From NCBI RefSeq assembly GCF_003259505.1, contig NZ_QLLK01000011.1:78579-142578 (forward strand): a stretch of 64,000 nt of DNA, written 5' to 3'. The translations under genes were made by a program, and so were the position numbers. Shown one piece after another: positions 27,072-35,636 of the stretch (the stretch's first letter is position 1; each line of letters begins with the position of its first letter). Below the pieces are notes generated by a model, which saw only the letters and a program-made list of their open reading frames with translations, was not told where the DNA came from and did not search any database. Source of the stretch: Algoriphagus yeomjeoni. GTDB taxonomy: Bacteria; Bacteroidota; Bacteroidia; Cytophagales; Cyclobacteriaceae.

Positions 27072-27780
27072 GATTGTCACATGGAATTGCAATGGTGCTT
27101 TTAGGCGAAAATTCAACTTTATAGATGAATTGGATGCTGATATCTACGTAATTCAAGAATGTGAAAATCCAGCAGAAGTAAAACACCCTGCTTATTCAGA
27201 ATGGGCAAAAAACTATCTCTGGATCGGGGACACTAAACATAAAGGTTTAGGAATCTTTGCAAAAACTGAAACAACTCTCACCCCTCTAAATTGGACTAAT
27301 GAATACGAGGGAAATCCAATAAAGCATTTTTTACCCTGTCAGATAAATTCGGAATTCGACCTAATTGCTGTTTGGACTCATTATAATAGCTCACCAACTT
27401 TTGGATATATCGGCCAATTTTGGAAATACCTTCAACTTCATAAAGTAAATTTCAAAAACTGTTTAATCGTCGGGGATTTCAACAGCAATTCAATCTGGGA
27501 CAAACCAAAAAGAGCTTGGAATCATAGTGAAGTGATAAGGGAGCTTGAAGAATTAAATATCACAAGCTTATATCATTACAATGGAAATCAAATTCAAGGA
27601 AATGAAAACCATCCTACTTTTTATTTTCAGAAAAATCTAAATAAGCCATATCATATCGATTACATTTTCGGAAGTTCTACTTTCAGAAATAATCTTCAAA
27701 AACTAGAAATCGGAAGTGTTGAAAATTGGTTAAAACTTAGTGATCATCTTCCTCTGGAATGTGAATTTTCCAATATTTAA
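27067..27780 (+). CDS. Endonuclease/exonuclease/phosphatase family protein
   Basis: A ~237-residue protein with the EEP fold marks 'TWNCNG' at the start, 'IQECENP' (metal-binding Glu), 'VGDFNSNS' in the middle and 'SDHLPLE' at the end, i.e. the Asn, Glu, Asp-Asn and Asp-His metal/phosphate site of exonuclease III-like enzymes. No signal peptide. No ATG is available; the start must be TTG at 27067 ('MKIVTWNCNG', the usual family beginning) or TTG at 27058. The gene is exactly framed by a 15-bp inverted repeat whose left arm covers these start codons, and its AT-rich base use suggests recent arrival. Confidence 0.8.
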   Translation: MKIVTWNCNGAFRRKFNFIDELDADIYVIQECENPAEVKHPAYSEWAKNYLWIGDTKHKGLGIFAKTETTLTPLNWTNEYEGNPIKHFLPCQINSEFDLIAVWTHYNSSPTFGYIGQFWKYLQLHKVNFKNCLIVGDFNSNSIWDKPKRAWNHSEVIRELEELNITSLYHYNGNQIQGNENHPTFYFQKNLNKPYHIDYIFGSSTFRNNLQKLEIGSVENWLKLSDHLPLECEFSNI

Positions 27781-27782
27781 TT

Positions 27783-27797
27783 TTCAAATTTTTCAAT
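27783..27797. repeat. Right arm of the 15-bp inverted repeat flanking the EEP gene
   Basis: TTCAAATTTTTCAAT, the exact reverse complement of 27057-27071, lies between the stop of the nuclease gene and the stop of the helicase gene on the other strand. Confidence 0.75.
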
Positions 27798-29726
27798 TCA
27801 CGACATAAACTCCCAAACACTTCTATACCCTTCATTCTTCTCAACATACTGAAGTAAGTGATCAAAAAATGGATTTTGAGCTAAGGTGCTGCTATCACCG
27901 ATCAGTACCAACTTGCGCTTCGCGCGGGTCAAAGCCACATTCATTCTTCGCTCATCGGCCAAGAACCCAATCTCTCCCGAGTCATTGGACCGAGTCAAGG
28001 AAATCATCATCAGATCTCGTTCCTGTCCCTGAAAACCATCCACCGTATCAATAGTGATCAACTCAGCCAGTGATCTTACATTCGGATACTCAAATCCATC
28101 AAAAATCATACTTCGCAGTAAGCGAACCTGTGCTCCATAGGGCGCTATCAGACCAATTGTCCATCGATTCTCCTTGAAATTGGCAATACCGATTCTCAAG
28201 ATCAACTCATTCAGGTAGCGACAGGCAAATCCAGCTTCTTTGGGATTGAAGGTACTTAGGCTTTCCATTTCCTTTTGATCCGTAAAACCTGCCCCTGCCG
28301 TATCGATCCATTCTATCACATTTCCTTCAGCTGCAAAAACATGAACTTTAGTACTTTCGTCAGCTATCAGTTTCCCTTGATAAAACTGCTCATTAGAAAA
28401 GCCCATAATTACTTCAGGCATTCTGTATTGCACCTGCAGCATCTGCGCCGCTTGAGATTTTCTTGCAATCACTTTTTCAAAAAGCGTCTCCGCAAGTCCA
28501 TCCTTCGCCGATTGATAGGATTTGATCGTAGGTGGAAGCTGGCAGTGATCACCAGCAAAGACTACTTTCTTTGCCTTCAAAATCGGAATCCAAGTTGCTG
28601 CTTCCAGTCCCTGCGCAGCTTCATCTATAAAGACCACATCAAACTCCATCCCTTTCAGATTGTATGAAGACGCCCCAACAAGCGTACTGGCAAAAACTTT
28701 TGTCCTCTGAAAAATATCGTATTGTATGTATTCCTCAAGCGACTTGGAAGCTTCTCTTAATCGGCTGACTTCCGCATACATCAGCTTTCTTTGTGCTCTT
28801 TCCTCAGGACCAAAATTCCGCTTGTACTGCTTGGCAAGTTTCAAGTATTGATCGGTTTCTTTACGAAGCTTCTTCAGATCTCGGTAACTCGTGTGGAATA
28901 CTGTTTTTGCATCCAACGTCTGATTCAGAATCCTTTCTTCCACCCTAGCCGGATGACCAAGACGTAAGGTTTCTATTCCCCGGTCAATTAGCTTTTCTAC
29001 CAATAGATCCACTGCTGCATTACTTGGAGCACAAACTAAAATCGATTCTCCAGCAATCACTGAATCTTGAATTGCTTCGATCAGCGTTGTAGTCTTTCCT
29101 GTGCCCGGAGGTCCGTGAACTACCGCCACATCTTTGGCATTTGCAATGAGTTCGCAGGCTTGATTTTGGGAAAAATTGAGATTGGGTTTTGCATGAATCT
29201 GCTTTTCAGAAAACTGTGGCATTTTTTCACCAAGCAGAATATCCTTTAACTCATCCACTCGTTTGTTTTCAGCCGAAATCACTTTCTTCATCGCAAATTC
29301 CATTTCCCTATAGCTTGCTTCATCAAAAAGTAAATCAACTCCCAACTTGCTGCCATCCATCCATTCTGGAAGTTCATCCGCCTGTAGGGTGACAGCCATG
29401 ACGTTTTGCCGGACAAAATTTATGACGCCATTCACACGATTCTCAGTAGCGTTGTAATATTCATGCGTACTGAAGAAAGAAACTGATTTACCCGAGTTAA
29501 AAGCCGAGGCATAACTGGAATCAGCCCGTTCCACCTCTACGATTAGGCGCTCACCCATCCCGATTTTACTCTTTTTCAATTGAATCGGGTGCCAAGTGAT
29601 CCCGGCTTTTTTCTTATCTGCAAGAGAAGAATTCAGGAATTTCTGCTTGTATTGGGCCAGATCTTCCTGCCATTCCAATTTCAAAAGTTTCAGACCTTTC
29701 TTTAATTCCTCAGTGACTTTGTCCAT
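27798..29726 (-). CDS. Upf1/SMUBP2-like superfamily 1 helicase
   Basis: A 642-residue SF1B helicase resembling IGHMBP2/Upf1. Motif I 'GPPGTGKTTTL' follows the Q-like 'NQAC', motif Ia 'CAPSNAAVD', motif II 'VFIDEAAQ' (DEAA), motif III 'VFAGDHCQLPPT', motif IV/V 'TVDGFQGQERDLMMISLTRS' and motif VI 'NVALTRAKRKLVLIGD' are all present. An N-terminal beta-barrel-like part (1-150) precedes the core. It unwinds DNA or RNA 5'-3' with ATP. The ATG at 29726 is used; a TTG at 29729 would add one Met. Divergent from acpH with a 62-nt gap. Confidence 0.92.
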   Translation of the reverse strand: MDKVTEELKKGLKLLKLEWQEDLAQYKQKFLNSSLADKKKAGITWHPIQLKKSKIGMGERLIVEVERADSSYASAFNSGKSVSFFSTHEYYNATENRVNGVINFVRQNVMAVTLQADELPEWMDGSKLGVDLLFDEASYREMEFAMKKVISAENKRVDELKDILLGEKMPQFSEKQIHAKPNLNFSQNQACELIANAKDVAVVHGPPGTGKTTTLIEAIQDSVIAGESILVCAPSNAAVDLLVEKLIDRGIETLRLGHPARVEERILNQTLDAKTVFHTSYRDLKKLRKETDQYLKLAKQYKRNFGPEERAQRKLMYAEVSRLREASKSLEEYIQYDIFQRTKVFASTLVGASSYNLKGMEFDVVFIDEAAQGLEAATWIPILKAKKVVFAGDHCQLPPTIKSYQSAKDGLAETLFEKVIARKSQAAQMLQVQYRMPEVIMGFSNEQFYQGKLIADESTKVHVFAAEGNVIEWIDTAGAGFTDQKEMESLSTFNPKEAGFACRYLNELILRIGIANFKENRWTIGLIAPYGAQVRLLRSMIFDGFEYPNVRSLAELITIDTVDGFQGQERDLMMISLTRSNDSGEIGFLADERRMNVALTRAKRKLVLIGDSSTLAQNPFFDHLLQYVEKNEGYRSVWEFMS

Positions 29727-29788
29727 CAATCCGTATTTTAGACGAAACTAATGAAAAGCTCCCGAGTTTTCCCAACTAAGCTAATCCT

Positions 29789-30394
29789 ATGAATTACCTC
29801 GCTCATGCCTATCTTTCTTTTGGTCAAGATGAGGTGCTCGTTGGGAATTTCATTGGGGATTTTGTGAAGGGAAAGATGATGGATACCTTTCCTCAGGAAG
29901 TTCAAAATGGCATCAAGTTACATCGGGCTATTGACCTCTATACGGACACACATCCGCTGGTCAAAGCTGGACAAACCTATCTCCGTCCCAAATTCAGGCA
30001 TTATTCCACGGTCATCACAGATATTTTCTTTGATCATTTTCTTGCGAAGAATTGGGAGAAGTATTCTGACATCCCTTTGCAAGACTTTACACAGAATACA
30101 TTTTCTACTTTGAAACATCACAGACAGCTTTTCCCAGATCGCTTCGCTAACATGTTTGAATGGATGGAAAAAGATAACTGGTTGTTGAAATACAGAGATA
30201 TGGATGGCATACGACAAACGCTTACCGGAATGTCCCGTAGAACTCGCTTTCCTTCCAAAATGGAAGTAGCACATCTTTCCTTAATTGAAAAAGAAGCAGA
30301 ATTTGCAGTGATATTCTTCGCTTTCTTCAAGGATTTGGAGACTTTTGCACGAGAAAAATTACTAGAAATTCAACATTCCAATGCTGGTCATTAA
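29789..30394 (+). CDS. acpH: Acyl carrier protein phosphodiesterase
   Basis: A 201-residue AcpH (DUF479) with the signature start 'MNYLAHAYLSF' and 'GNFIGDFVKG', then 'GIKLHRAIDLYTDTHP' and 'DIFFDHFLAKNW', which supply the HD-like metal ligands. It removes 4'-phosphopantetheine from holo-ACP. Its stop overlaps the next gene start by 14 nt, so the two are co-translated. Family is clear; in vivo role of AcpH is debated in other bacteria. Confidence 0.9.
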   Translation: MNYLAHAYLSFGQDEVLVGNFIGDFVKGKMMDTFPQEVQNGIKLHRAIDLYTDTHPLVKAGQTYLRPKFRHYSTVITDIFFDHFLAKNWEKYSDIPLQDFTQNTFSTLKHHRQLFPDRFANMFEWMEKDNWLLKYRDMDGIRQTLTGMSRRTRFPSKMEVAHLSLIEKEAEFAVIFFAFFKDLETFAREKLLEIQHSNAGH

Positions 30395-30830
30395 ACCAAA
30401 AGTATCCACATATATTTCATTAAGCCTAGTATTACTCATCCTAATTGCGGGTTTAGTGTATATTCTCAGAGATTTCGCTTACACCGGGAGTTTCGGGATC
30501 TGGTATTATTTGATTGCCTGCTCTATTATCACTTTGGTGATTTTGATGCTCTTGGTGAAAATGCTGGCAGGGTACCGGTTTATCACCGCAGGCAGGGATC
30601 AAATTATTGTCAAATTACCTTTAAGAGGATACAGCAAAACTTATCCTGTTTCTCAGATTCTGGCTTGGGAAGAAGAAATTGTGAAAGCGAACAAAAAGGA
30701 ATTCCGTCAAGTGACTATTGCATTTTCGGATCATCAGTCCATCTCAGTTTCCAATCATGAGCACGAAGCCTATCAAGATCTAGTGGCGTATTTAGCTAAA
30801 AAAGCTGGGAAGCAGAAGGTGAAGAAGTGA
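30381..30830 (+). CDS. Two-helix membrane protein with a PH-like C-terminal domain
   Basis: A 149-residue protein: two membrane helices (about 11-30 and 41-63, the pair separated by a short aromatic loop), then about 80 cytoplasmic residues of alternating strands ('DQIIVKLPLRGYSKTYPVSQILAWEEEIV', split here over 20 residues in the reading, 'QVTIAFSDHQSISVSNHEHE') and an amphipathic helix. The layout resembles bacterial PH-domain proteins such as YdbT/YcxB-like families. I do not recognise an exact family. It overlaps acpH by 14 nt. Confidence 0.7.
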   Translation: MLVIKPKVSTYISLSLVLLILIAGLVYILRDFAYTGSFGIWYYLIACSIITLVILMLLVKMLAGYRFITAGRDQIIVKLPLRGYSKTYPVSQILAWEEEIVKANKKEFRQVTIAFSDHQSISVSNHEHEAYQDLVAYLAKKAGKQKVKK

Positions 30831-31105
30831 TGTGTCTGGTGACCGGTGTCCGGTGTCGGATGACCGATGCTGGTACTTGGTAAAATGTAGTAAGTGGAAA
30901 GTCTGAAGTCTGAAATCTGAAGTGTAAAATCTTCGCCTCCGTTCGTGTCTCCTTTGGTAATAAATAAATGCCTCCGTTCGTGTCTCAGGAACGGTTAAAA
31001 AAAAGTCCAGCTTCTGGAGAAGCAGGACAACAAACGAAGCAGGACAACGAAAGAAGCTGCGCCCTCTGCGAAATCCTCTGCATGCTTTGTGGTAAAAAAA
31101 ATTAA
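30831..31105. repeat. Intergenic mosaic of degenerate repeats
   Basis: No gene. From left to right: 'gaccggtg/gatgaccg' words (30839-30871), 'gtctgaa' words (30900-30922), two copies of gcctccgttcgtgtctc (30935-30951 and 30970-30986), the palindromic repeat copy 2 (31005-31028), two more 'gaagcaggacaa' copies, and 'ccctctgcg...' text ending in an A-run. The same elements recur at 22641-22720 and 513-541. Confidence 0.75.
31005..31028. repeat. Palindromic intergenic repeat, copy 2
   Basis: Identical to 22642-22665. Here 'gaagcaggacaac' is repeated once more just downstream (31036-31048), as if the right half had been duplicated. Confidence 0.8.
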
Positions 31106-31137
31106 ACGAAAAAAGCCTGAGATCAATCTCAGGCTTT
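31106..31137 (-). terminator. Intrinsic terminator for ppa
   Basis: Perfect 11-bp stem aaagcctgaga / tctcaggcttt with a 4-nt loop (31112-31137); on the minus strand it is followed by TTTTTCG. It begins 4 nt beyond the ppa stop. Confidence 0.92.
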
Positions 31138-31141
31138 CAGT

Positions 31142-31681
31142 TTATCGTTTAGTTCTAAAGTTTTGATCATACAAATCAACACTTTCTTTGATGATTCGCA
31201 TGGCGTCTTCTTTGCCAAGGAAGTCTTCTACTTTTACTTCTTTGTTCTCGAGCTTCTTATAATCCTCAAAGAATCGATGAACTTCTTTCATCAAATGTGG
31301 TGGAAGATCATCAATATCATCAATATAGTTCACGGACTGGTCTCCAGCTGCTACTGCGATGATCTTATCATCCGCCTCTCCACCATCGATCATTCTCATT
31401 ACCCCAATCACTTTGGCCTCAACCAAACACATGGATGGAATATCAATCTGAGAAATTATAAGGATATCCAAGGGATCATGATCCTCGCAGAAAGTCTGAG
31501 GAATGAATCCATAATTTGCTGGATAATGCACCGCGGAGAAAAGCACACGGTCAAGCATCAGCATACCGGTTTTTTTATCCAACTCGTACTTACCTTTGCT
31601 ACCCTTAGGTATTTCAATTACACCTGTTACGAATTCAGGGGCATTTTTCCCGATGTTGACGTCATGCCAGGGATTAATCAT
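31142..31681 (-). CDS. ppa: Inorganic pyrophosphatase
   Basis: A 179-residue family I soluble pyrophosphatase. The active site is readable: 'GSKGKYELD' (Lys, Glu), '[11 protein letters not shown]', and '[10 protein letters not shown]' (Asp67, Asp69 and Asp72 metal ligands; the usual G-D-P-L-D has His in place of Gly). It hydrolyses PPi and pulls biosynthetic reactions forward. An antisense open frame of similar length covers the gene and is a shadow. Terminator directly downstream, TAnnTTTG promoter upstream. Confidence 0.95.
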   Translation of the reverse strand: MINPWHDVNIGKNAPEFVTGVIEIPKGSKGKYELDKKTGMLMLDRVLFSAVHYPANYGFIPQTFCEDHDPLDILIISQIDIPSMCLVEAKVIGVMRMIDGGEADDKIIAVAAGDQSVNYIDDIDDLPPHLMKEVHRFFEDYKKLENKEVKVEDFLGKEDAMRIIKESVDLYDQNFRTKR

Positions 31682-31729
31682 AATATCTTGAATTAGTTAA
31701 TAAAAAGTCGAGCTTTTTAAGAGCTCAGG

Positions 31730-31737
31730 CAAAGATA
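31730..31737 (-). promoter_or_regulatory. Probable -7 promoter element for ppa
   Basis: TATCTTTGC on the minus strand fits the Bacteroidota TAnnTTTGC element, about 50 nt before the ppa ATG. No clear TTTG -33 element is seen. A small hairpin (gagct...agctc, about 31710-31726) lies in the leader. Confidence 0.5.
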
Positions 31738-31770
31738 CAGTTTAGCTCGTAAATGACCAGAAATCACCTA

Positions 31771-32856
31771 CTATTTCATGCTTGGCAAAACGACTTTGAA
31801 TGTACTGCCTTCTCCAAATACCGAATACAGATCTACTTTCCCGCCCATTTGCTCTACTGCTTCTTTTACCATATATAGACCTAAACCGGTTCCTACATTC
31901 TTTTGTGTTGCTCGGGAAAATAAATTGAAAACATCGAGGTGATGCTTTTCTTCTATGCCAATACCATTATCTGAAAGAGTGATAGTTGCAAATTTTTCAT
32001 CGACTTCAATATTCAAATTTATCTTATTATCAGTTTGATCTCCTTTCTGGAATTGAACCGAATTGCTAAATAGGTTATTCAGTATAACTCTGATTTTCGA
32101 GTCATCTGAATAGAAAAGACTAGGCTGATTAATTTGGATATCAAGCTGAATGTGGTCAATAATAAACTTCGCTTTATACGCAACAAGCTGTTGCTCAACA
32201 ACTTCTTTGAAATTGATTTCAGAGATTTTATTATCAATCTTAGTTGATCTATAGAAGTCAAGCATTTTGTAGATATAATCGTCCAACTTACCAGTTGCAC
32301 TATCTATCATATCAAAATATTCCATAGCGGCCGGGTCCTTAAGCTCCATTTTAGCCAATTTGGAAACACCTGAAATGCTCATTAATGGTCCTCTTAATTC
32401 ATGTGACAAGCTGTAAACAAACTGATTCATCTCAGAATGAAGCTTTTTGAGCTTTAGATTTTTGTCTTTGAGCTCTCGACGCATAAAGTAAATATCCGCA
32501 GCGTTTTTAATAGAGTTTTTTATTTGCTCAATATTCCAAGGCTTATCAATAAATCGATACACTTCGCCTTTATTAATAGCATCAATAACTGAGGCGATGT
32601 CAGAATAGCCAGTAAGCAGTATCCTGATGGGATCAGGATTAAACTTCACCAACTCCTCAAAGAATTCGGTACCAGTCATTCCTGGCATTCTTTGATCGGC
32701 AATTACTACATGGACTTCTTCCTCCGCGGCGATTTTTAAACCCTCATCAGCATCTATAGCTGTAAAAATTTTAAAGTCCTTTCTTAAAGTAGCCCTGAAA
32801 GACTTTAGGTTGTTGTCTTCATCGTCTATATAAAGGACATGGATTTTATCATTCAT
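31771..32856 (-). CDS. Receiver-histidine kinase hybrid
   Basis: A 361-residue cytoplasmic protein: receiver at the N-terminus (1-125, Asp54 in 'VIADQRMPG', Lys105 in 'FIDKPW'), a linking helix, HisKA with His152 ('LSHELRGP') and HATPase ('NNLFSNSVQF', 'DNGIGI', 'GTGLGLYMV'). Such response-regulator-first kinases receive phosphate from another kinase and pass it on. It is the last gene of a four-gene operon and overlaps the 7TM-DISM kinase gene by 8 nt. Its receiver is strikingly like the lone receiver at 38099 ('PIRILLTGY-DI', 'VIDAINKG-VY'), so the two are duplicates with separate jobs. Confidence 0.93.
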   Translation of the reverse strand: MNDKIHVLYIDDEDNNLKSFRATLRKDFKIFTAIDADEGLKIAAEEEVHVVIADQRMPGMTGTEFFEELVKFNPDPIRILLTGYSDIASVIDAINKGEVYRFIDKPWNIEQIKNSIKNAADIYFMRRELKDKNLKLKKLHSEMNQFVYSLSHELRGPLMSISGVSKLAKMELKDPAAMEYFDMIDSATGKLDDYIYKMLDFYRSTKIDNKISEINFKEVVEQQLVAYKAKFIIDHIQLDIQINQPSLFYSDDSKIRVILNNLFSNSVQFQKGDQTDNKINLNIEVDEKFATITLSDNGIGIEEKHHLDVFNLFSRATQKNVGTGLGLYMVKEAVEQMGGKVDLYSVFGEGSTFKVVLPSMK

Positions 32857-34948
32857 AGCGTTGAGAGCTTTGGTAAATAGGAAGTGTTATTTTAAATGTA
32901 GTCCCCTGGCCCTCTTCCGTAATTACTTCCAGCGTTCCTTTGTGATTTTCAATAATAGAGTAAACAATTGAAAGCCCCAAACCCGTACCCTTACCAACTG
33001 CCTTTGTAGTAAAGAAAGGTTCAAATATTCGTTGCTTTACATGATCAGGCATACCTGGCCCATTATCTGAAATTTCAATACTCACAAAATCTCCCAATGA
33101 CCTGGTTCGAAGTTCAATTATTGGATCAGCAATAGTGTCTACATGGTCAGCTAGGGCATGAACAGCATTGTTGATAATATTCATAAAAACCTGGTTGATT
33201 TTACCAGCGAGACACTCAACCAAAGGCAGCTCACCGAAGTCACGAACAATGCGGATTTTGGTTGGCATGGTGCTATTTAACAGGATAATTGTACTGTTTA
33301 TCCCGTCATGCACATCCACCTTTTTCATATCCTGCTCATCCACACGAGAGAACAACCGGAGACCTTTTACAATTTCCACAGTTCTCTTTGCCCCATCATC
33401 CATACCTTTGAGCAATTGGTCAACTTCATCGAGCACGTATTCCAATTCAAGATCTTCTTCGAGCTGCTTGGCTTCTTTCTGCGATTCTGGAGTAAATTCC
33501 TTAGCTCCGGTAGTTCTATAAAACTCAATCACTTCCATAATATCCTTAATATCCCGCTTGAGCGGCATAATATTAGAACTAACAAAGTTGATCGGGTTGT
33601 TTATTTCATGTGCAATACCCGCAGTTAACTGGCCAAGAGAAGCCATTTTTTCTTGATTCACTAGCTGGCTCTGGGTGTTTTGTAAGTTTCGAAGTGCCTG
33701 CTCGAGTTCGTCTGTTCTAATTTTGACTTTTTCTTCTAGCATAGAATTCTGCTCACGAACTAATTGTTCATTTTCAGCTAGGACGATTAGACGTTCGGCT
33801 TGTTCTTTTTCCTTTTCTTTCTTTAGAATATTTATTTTGTCGGCCAGAGCAAATGACAGTAAAAGCGCTTCGAATACAGAACCAAAGGTGAACACATAAC
33901 TAGTGAAGAAACTATTTGGTAAAATATTTAAATCTCCCAGTAAAAATATGATCATACTGCAGATCAATAAGGACCAGGAAATTAAAAAGAACTTTGCGGG
34001 TCTATATCCTCTGGAAAGGCTGTAAGATGAAATAAATAGCAAGTAAAAAGGCACAATACCCAAGAAGACCTGTAAAAATCTGAACTTCAATTGACCAATG
34101 CCAAAGTCAAATAAAAAGGTTAATAAAATGAATACATAAACAACAATTATACTAACTCCAATTTTATAAAAGTTCTTGTTAAAGACTTTAATTTTGAGAA
34201 AACTCAAGGAATAAAATATCCCAACAATATTGACAAGTGCAGTACTGACATAAAATCCGTATTCTTTTAGAAAAACACTATTTGGCCATAATAATGCATC
34301 GACATACCCACCTAAAATCCCTTGGGTAACACCAACAAAAAATATGTAGGTGATATATAAACCATATAAGCTATCCTTTGTAGAAACCCACAAAAAGAGA
34401 TTGTAAAAGAACATAGCCAACACAATTCCGAAGTAGATTCCAAAAACAAGGTTCCGTTCATCTAAAGTCAAATACTCTTTTTTATCACTAAGCAAGGATA
34501 TTGGGACATTTACATTACCAAAACTCCTAACCATCAGGTTGTAAGTCAAGGAATTATCGCCTGAGATATCTGCAAAATTAAACAGTGAGTTGAAGTCCTC
34601 ATCAACTACATTAACCCTTCCCATTTTTTTCAGTAGTACTCCATCAGCATTGTAAACCTCAATCTCATTTAGCATAGGATTGCTTAGTGAGAGAATAAGG
34701 TTATCGGAGTTCTTTTGTGCTTCTGTAAGCACTATTCGTATCCAAAAACTAGAGTCTGAATAGCCAAGGGATAAGAATTCACCATCGGAATTCTGGAGGT
34801 TGGAATTTGGTATAGCAATAAAATCCTCTATATCGTGAATCTCTTGAGATTCAGCAGTCCAGCCTATAAATTCAAATTGATTCTTAGACTTTTCGCCACA
34901 AGATGACAGTAATACCAACGCTAAAAATATATATATATATTTTATCAT
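32849..34948 (-). CDS. 7TM-DISM sensor histidine kinase with lipoprotein-like N-terminus
   Basis: A 699-residue sensor. The N-terminus reads as a lipoprotein signal (lipobox L-S-S-C, Cys17). An extracytoplasmic 7TMR-DISMED2 jelly-roll domain (about 30-155) follows, then seven membrane helices (about 165-370), a coiled coil (375-430), HisKA with His447 ('TAGIAHEINNP') and HATPase ('TGLGLSIVYSI'). DISM receptors usually bind carbohydrate-like or other small ligands outside the cell. It overlaps the acyltransferase-like gene by 4 nt and the receiver-kinase by 8 nt, so the kinase is tied to those two by coupled translation. An (AT)n tract lies in its first codons. Confidence 0.92.
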   Translation of the reverse strand: MIKYIYIFLALVLLSSCGEKSKNQFEFIGWTAESQEIHDIEDFIAIPNSNLQNSDGEFLSLGYSDSSFWIRIVLTEAQKNSDNLILSLSNPMLNEIEVYNADGVLLKKMGRVNVVDEDFNSLFNFADISGDNSLTYNLMVRSFGNVNVPISLLSDKKEYLTLDERNLVFGIYFGIVLAMFFYNLFLWVSTKDSLYGLYITYIFFVGVTQGILGGYVDALLWPNSVFLKEYGFYVSTALVNIVGIFYSLSFLKIKVFNKNFYKIGVSIIVVYVFILLTFLFDFGIGQLKFRFLQVFLGIVPFYLLFISSYSLSRGYRPAKFFLISWSLLICSMIIFLLGDLNILPNSFFTSYVFTFGSVFEALLLSFALADKINILKKEKEKEQAERLIVLAENEQLVREQNSMLEEKVKIRTDELEQALRNLQNTQSQLVNQEKMASLGQLTAGIAHEINNPINFVSSNIMPLKRDIKDIMEVIEFYRTTGAKEFTPESQKEAKQLEEDLELEYVLDEVDQLLKGMDDGAKRTVEIVKGLRLFSRVDEQDMKKVDVHDGINSTIILLNSTMPTKIRIVRDFGELPLVECLAGKINQVFMNIINNAVHALADHVDTIADPIIELRTRSLGDFVSIEISDNGPGMPDHVKQRIFEPFFTTKAVGKGTGLGLSIVYSIIENHKGTLEVITEEGQGTTFKITLPIYQSSQRYE

Positions 34949-35631
34949 TGCACATACGATGTATAAGTCAATTTAATCTCTCTCCCTCTATAATTTTCCT
35001 CTATCTCTAAGGTATCGTTATCCCTGATTTTAAAAATGGAATCTCGATGTTCTTGAGTAGTCATAGGTAAATTTTCAGAATCATACATTTTCATAGCTGT
35101 AGCGATCAAATCTAATTTTGGATAGTAAAATGTCCCATTATTCCCAACCTGCGTCAAAATCTCATAGCCCATTTCTAAACCAAGTTTAACGGTCACCGGA
35201 GCGAATAATGCATACAAAGAAGTAAGGTTAAGCTTTGGAGTGAGTGCTAAGCACGCTTTAGACATAAAAATTGCGCCTATTCCAAGACCAGTGATTTTCC
35301 TTGAATTCCACATACCACAAATTTCACCAGTGCCTGCATCAATATCCTTTTCGATCACATCTTTGATACTGCTATCCAACTCCTCAATTGCCTCAACCAT
35401 TGGTAGCGGGTAATCTTTATTTGCCCGGTGGATTCTCGCTCCCCCGTAGATCAATCCATCTTCATCTGACTCCACGATTACTACAATGACGTCGGGATTA
35501 TTTATCCAACTATTGTTGGCAGAAGTCACTTTCTTAACACCTATGCTTTCCAGTACCTGTCGATGTCCTTCTATGAACTTCTGGCACCGCTCAGGGTCAT
35601 TTATTGCTCTAAATGCGATTAATTTGAACAT
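34945..35631 (-). CDS. GNAT-fold acyltransferase-like protein (N-acyl amino acid/autoinducer synthase type)
   Basis: A 228-residue protein I cannot place in a named family. It reads as a GNAT fold: a beta-hairpin 'VVIVESDEDGLIYGGARIH' (50-68, as in 'V-x-x-D-G-x-V-V-G-G-A-R-L' of LuxI/FeeM-like synthases), a long insertion, then the acyl-donor strand-turn-helix 'GEICGMWNSRKITGLGIG' (102-119) where acetyltransferases have the R/Q-x-x-G-x-G/A loop, and 'YALFAPVTVKLGLEMGYEIL' matching the late motif in which the substrate is held. It most likely moves an acyl or aminoacyl group to a small molecule. It sits between the E1-nitroreductase gene (5-nt gap) and the kinase gene (4-nt overlap). Confidence 0.7.
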   Translation of the reverse strand: MFKLIAFRAINDPERCQKFIEGHRQVLESIGVKKVTSANNSWINNPDVIVVIVESDEDGLIYGGARIHRANKDYPLPMVEAIEELDSSIKDVIEKDIDAGTGEICGMWNSRKITGLGIGAIFMSKACLALTPKLNLTSLYALFAPVTVKLGLEMGYEILTQVGNNGTFYYPKLDLIATAMKMYDSENLPMTTQEHRDSIFKIRDNDTLEIEENYRGREIKLTYTSYVQ

Positions 35632-35636
35632 CAGGA

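Noticed and set aside
30935..30986. CRISPR-like direct repeat (17 bp, two copies)
   Set aside because: Only two copies, short unit, no cas genes; part of the repeat mosaic.
31163..31696. A 177-codon open frame antisense to ppa
   Set aside because: It mirrors a highly conserved gene in the opposite frame and its protein has no recognisable pattern.
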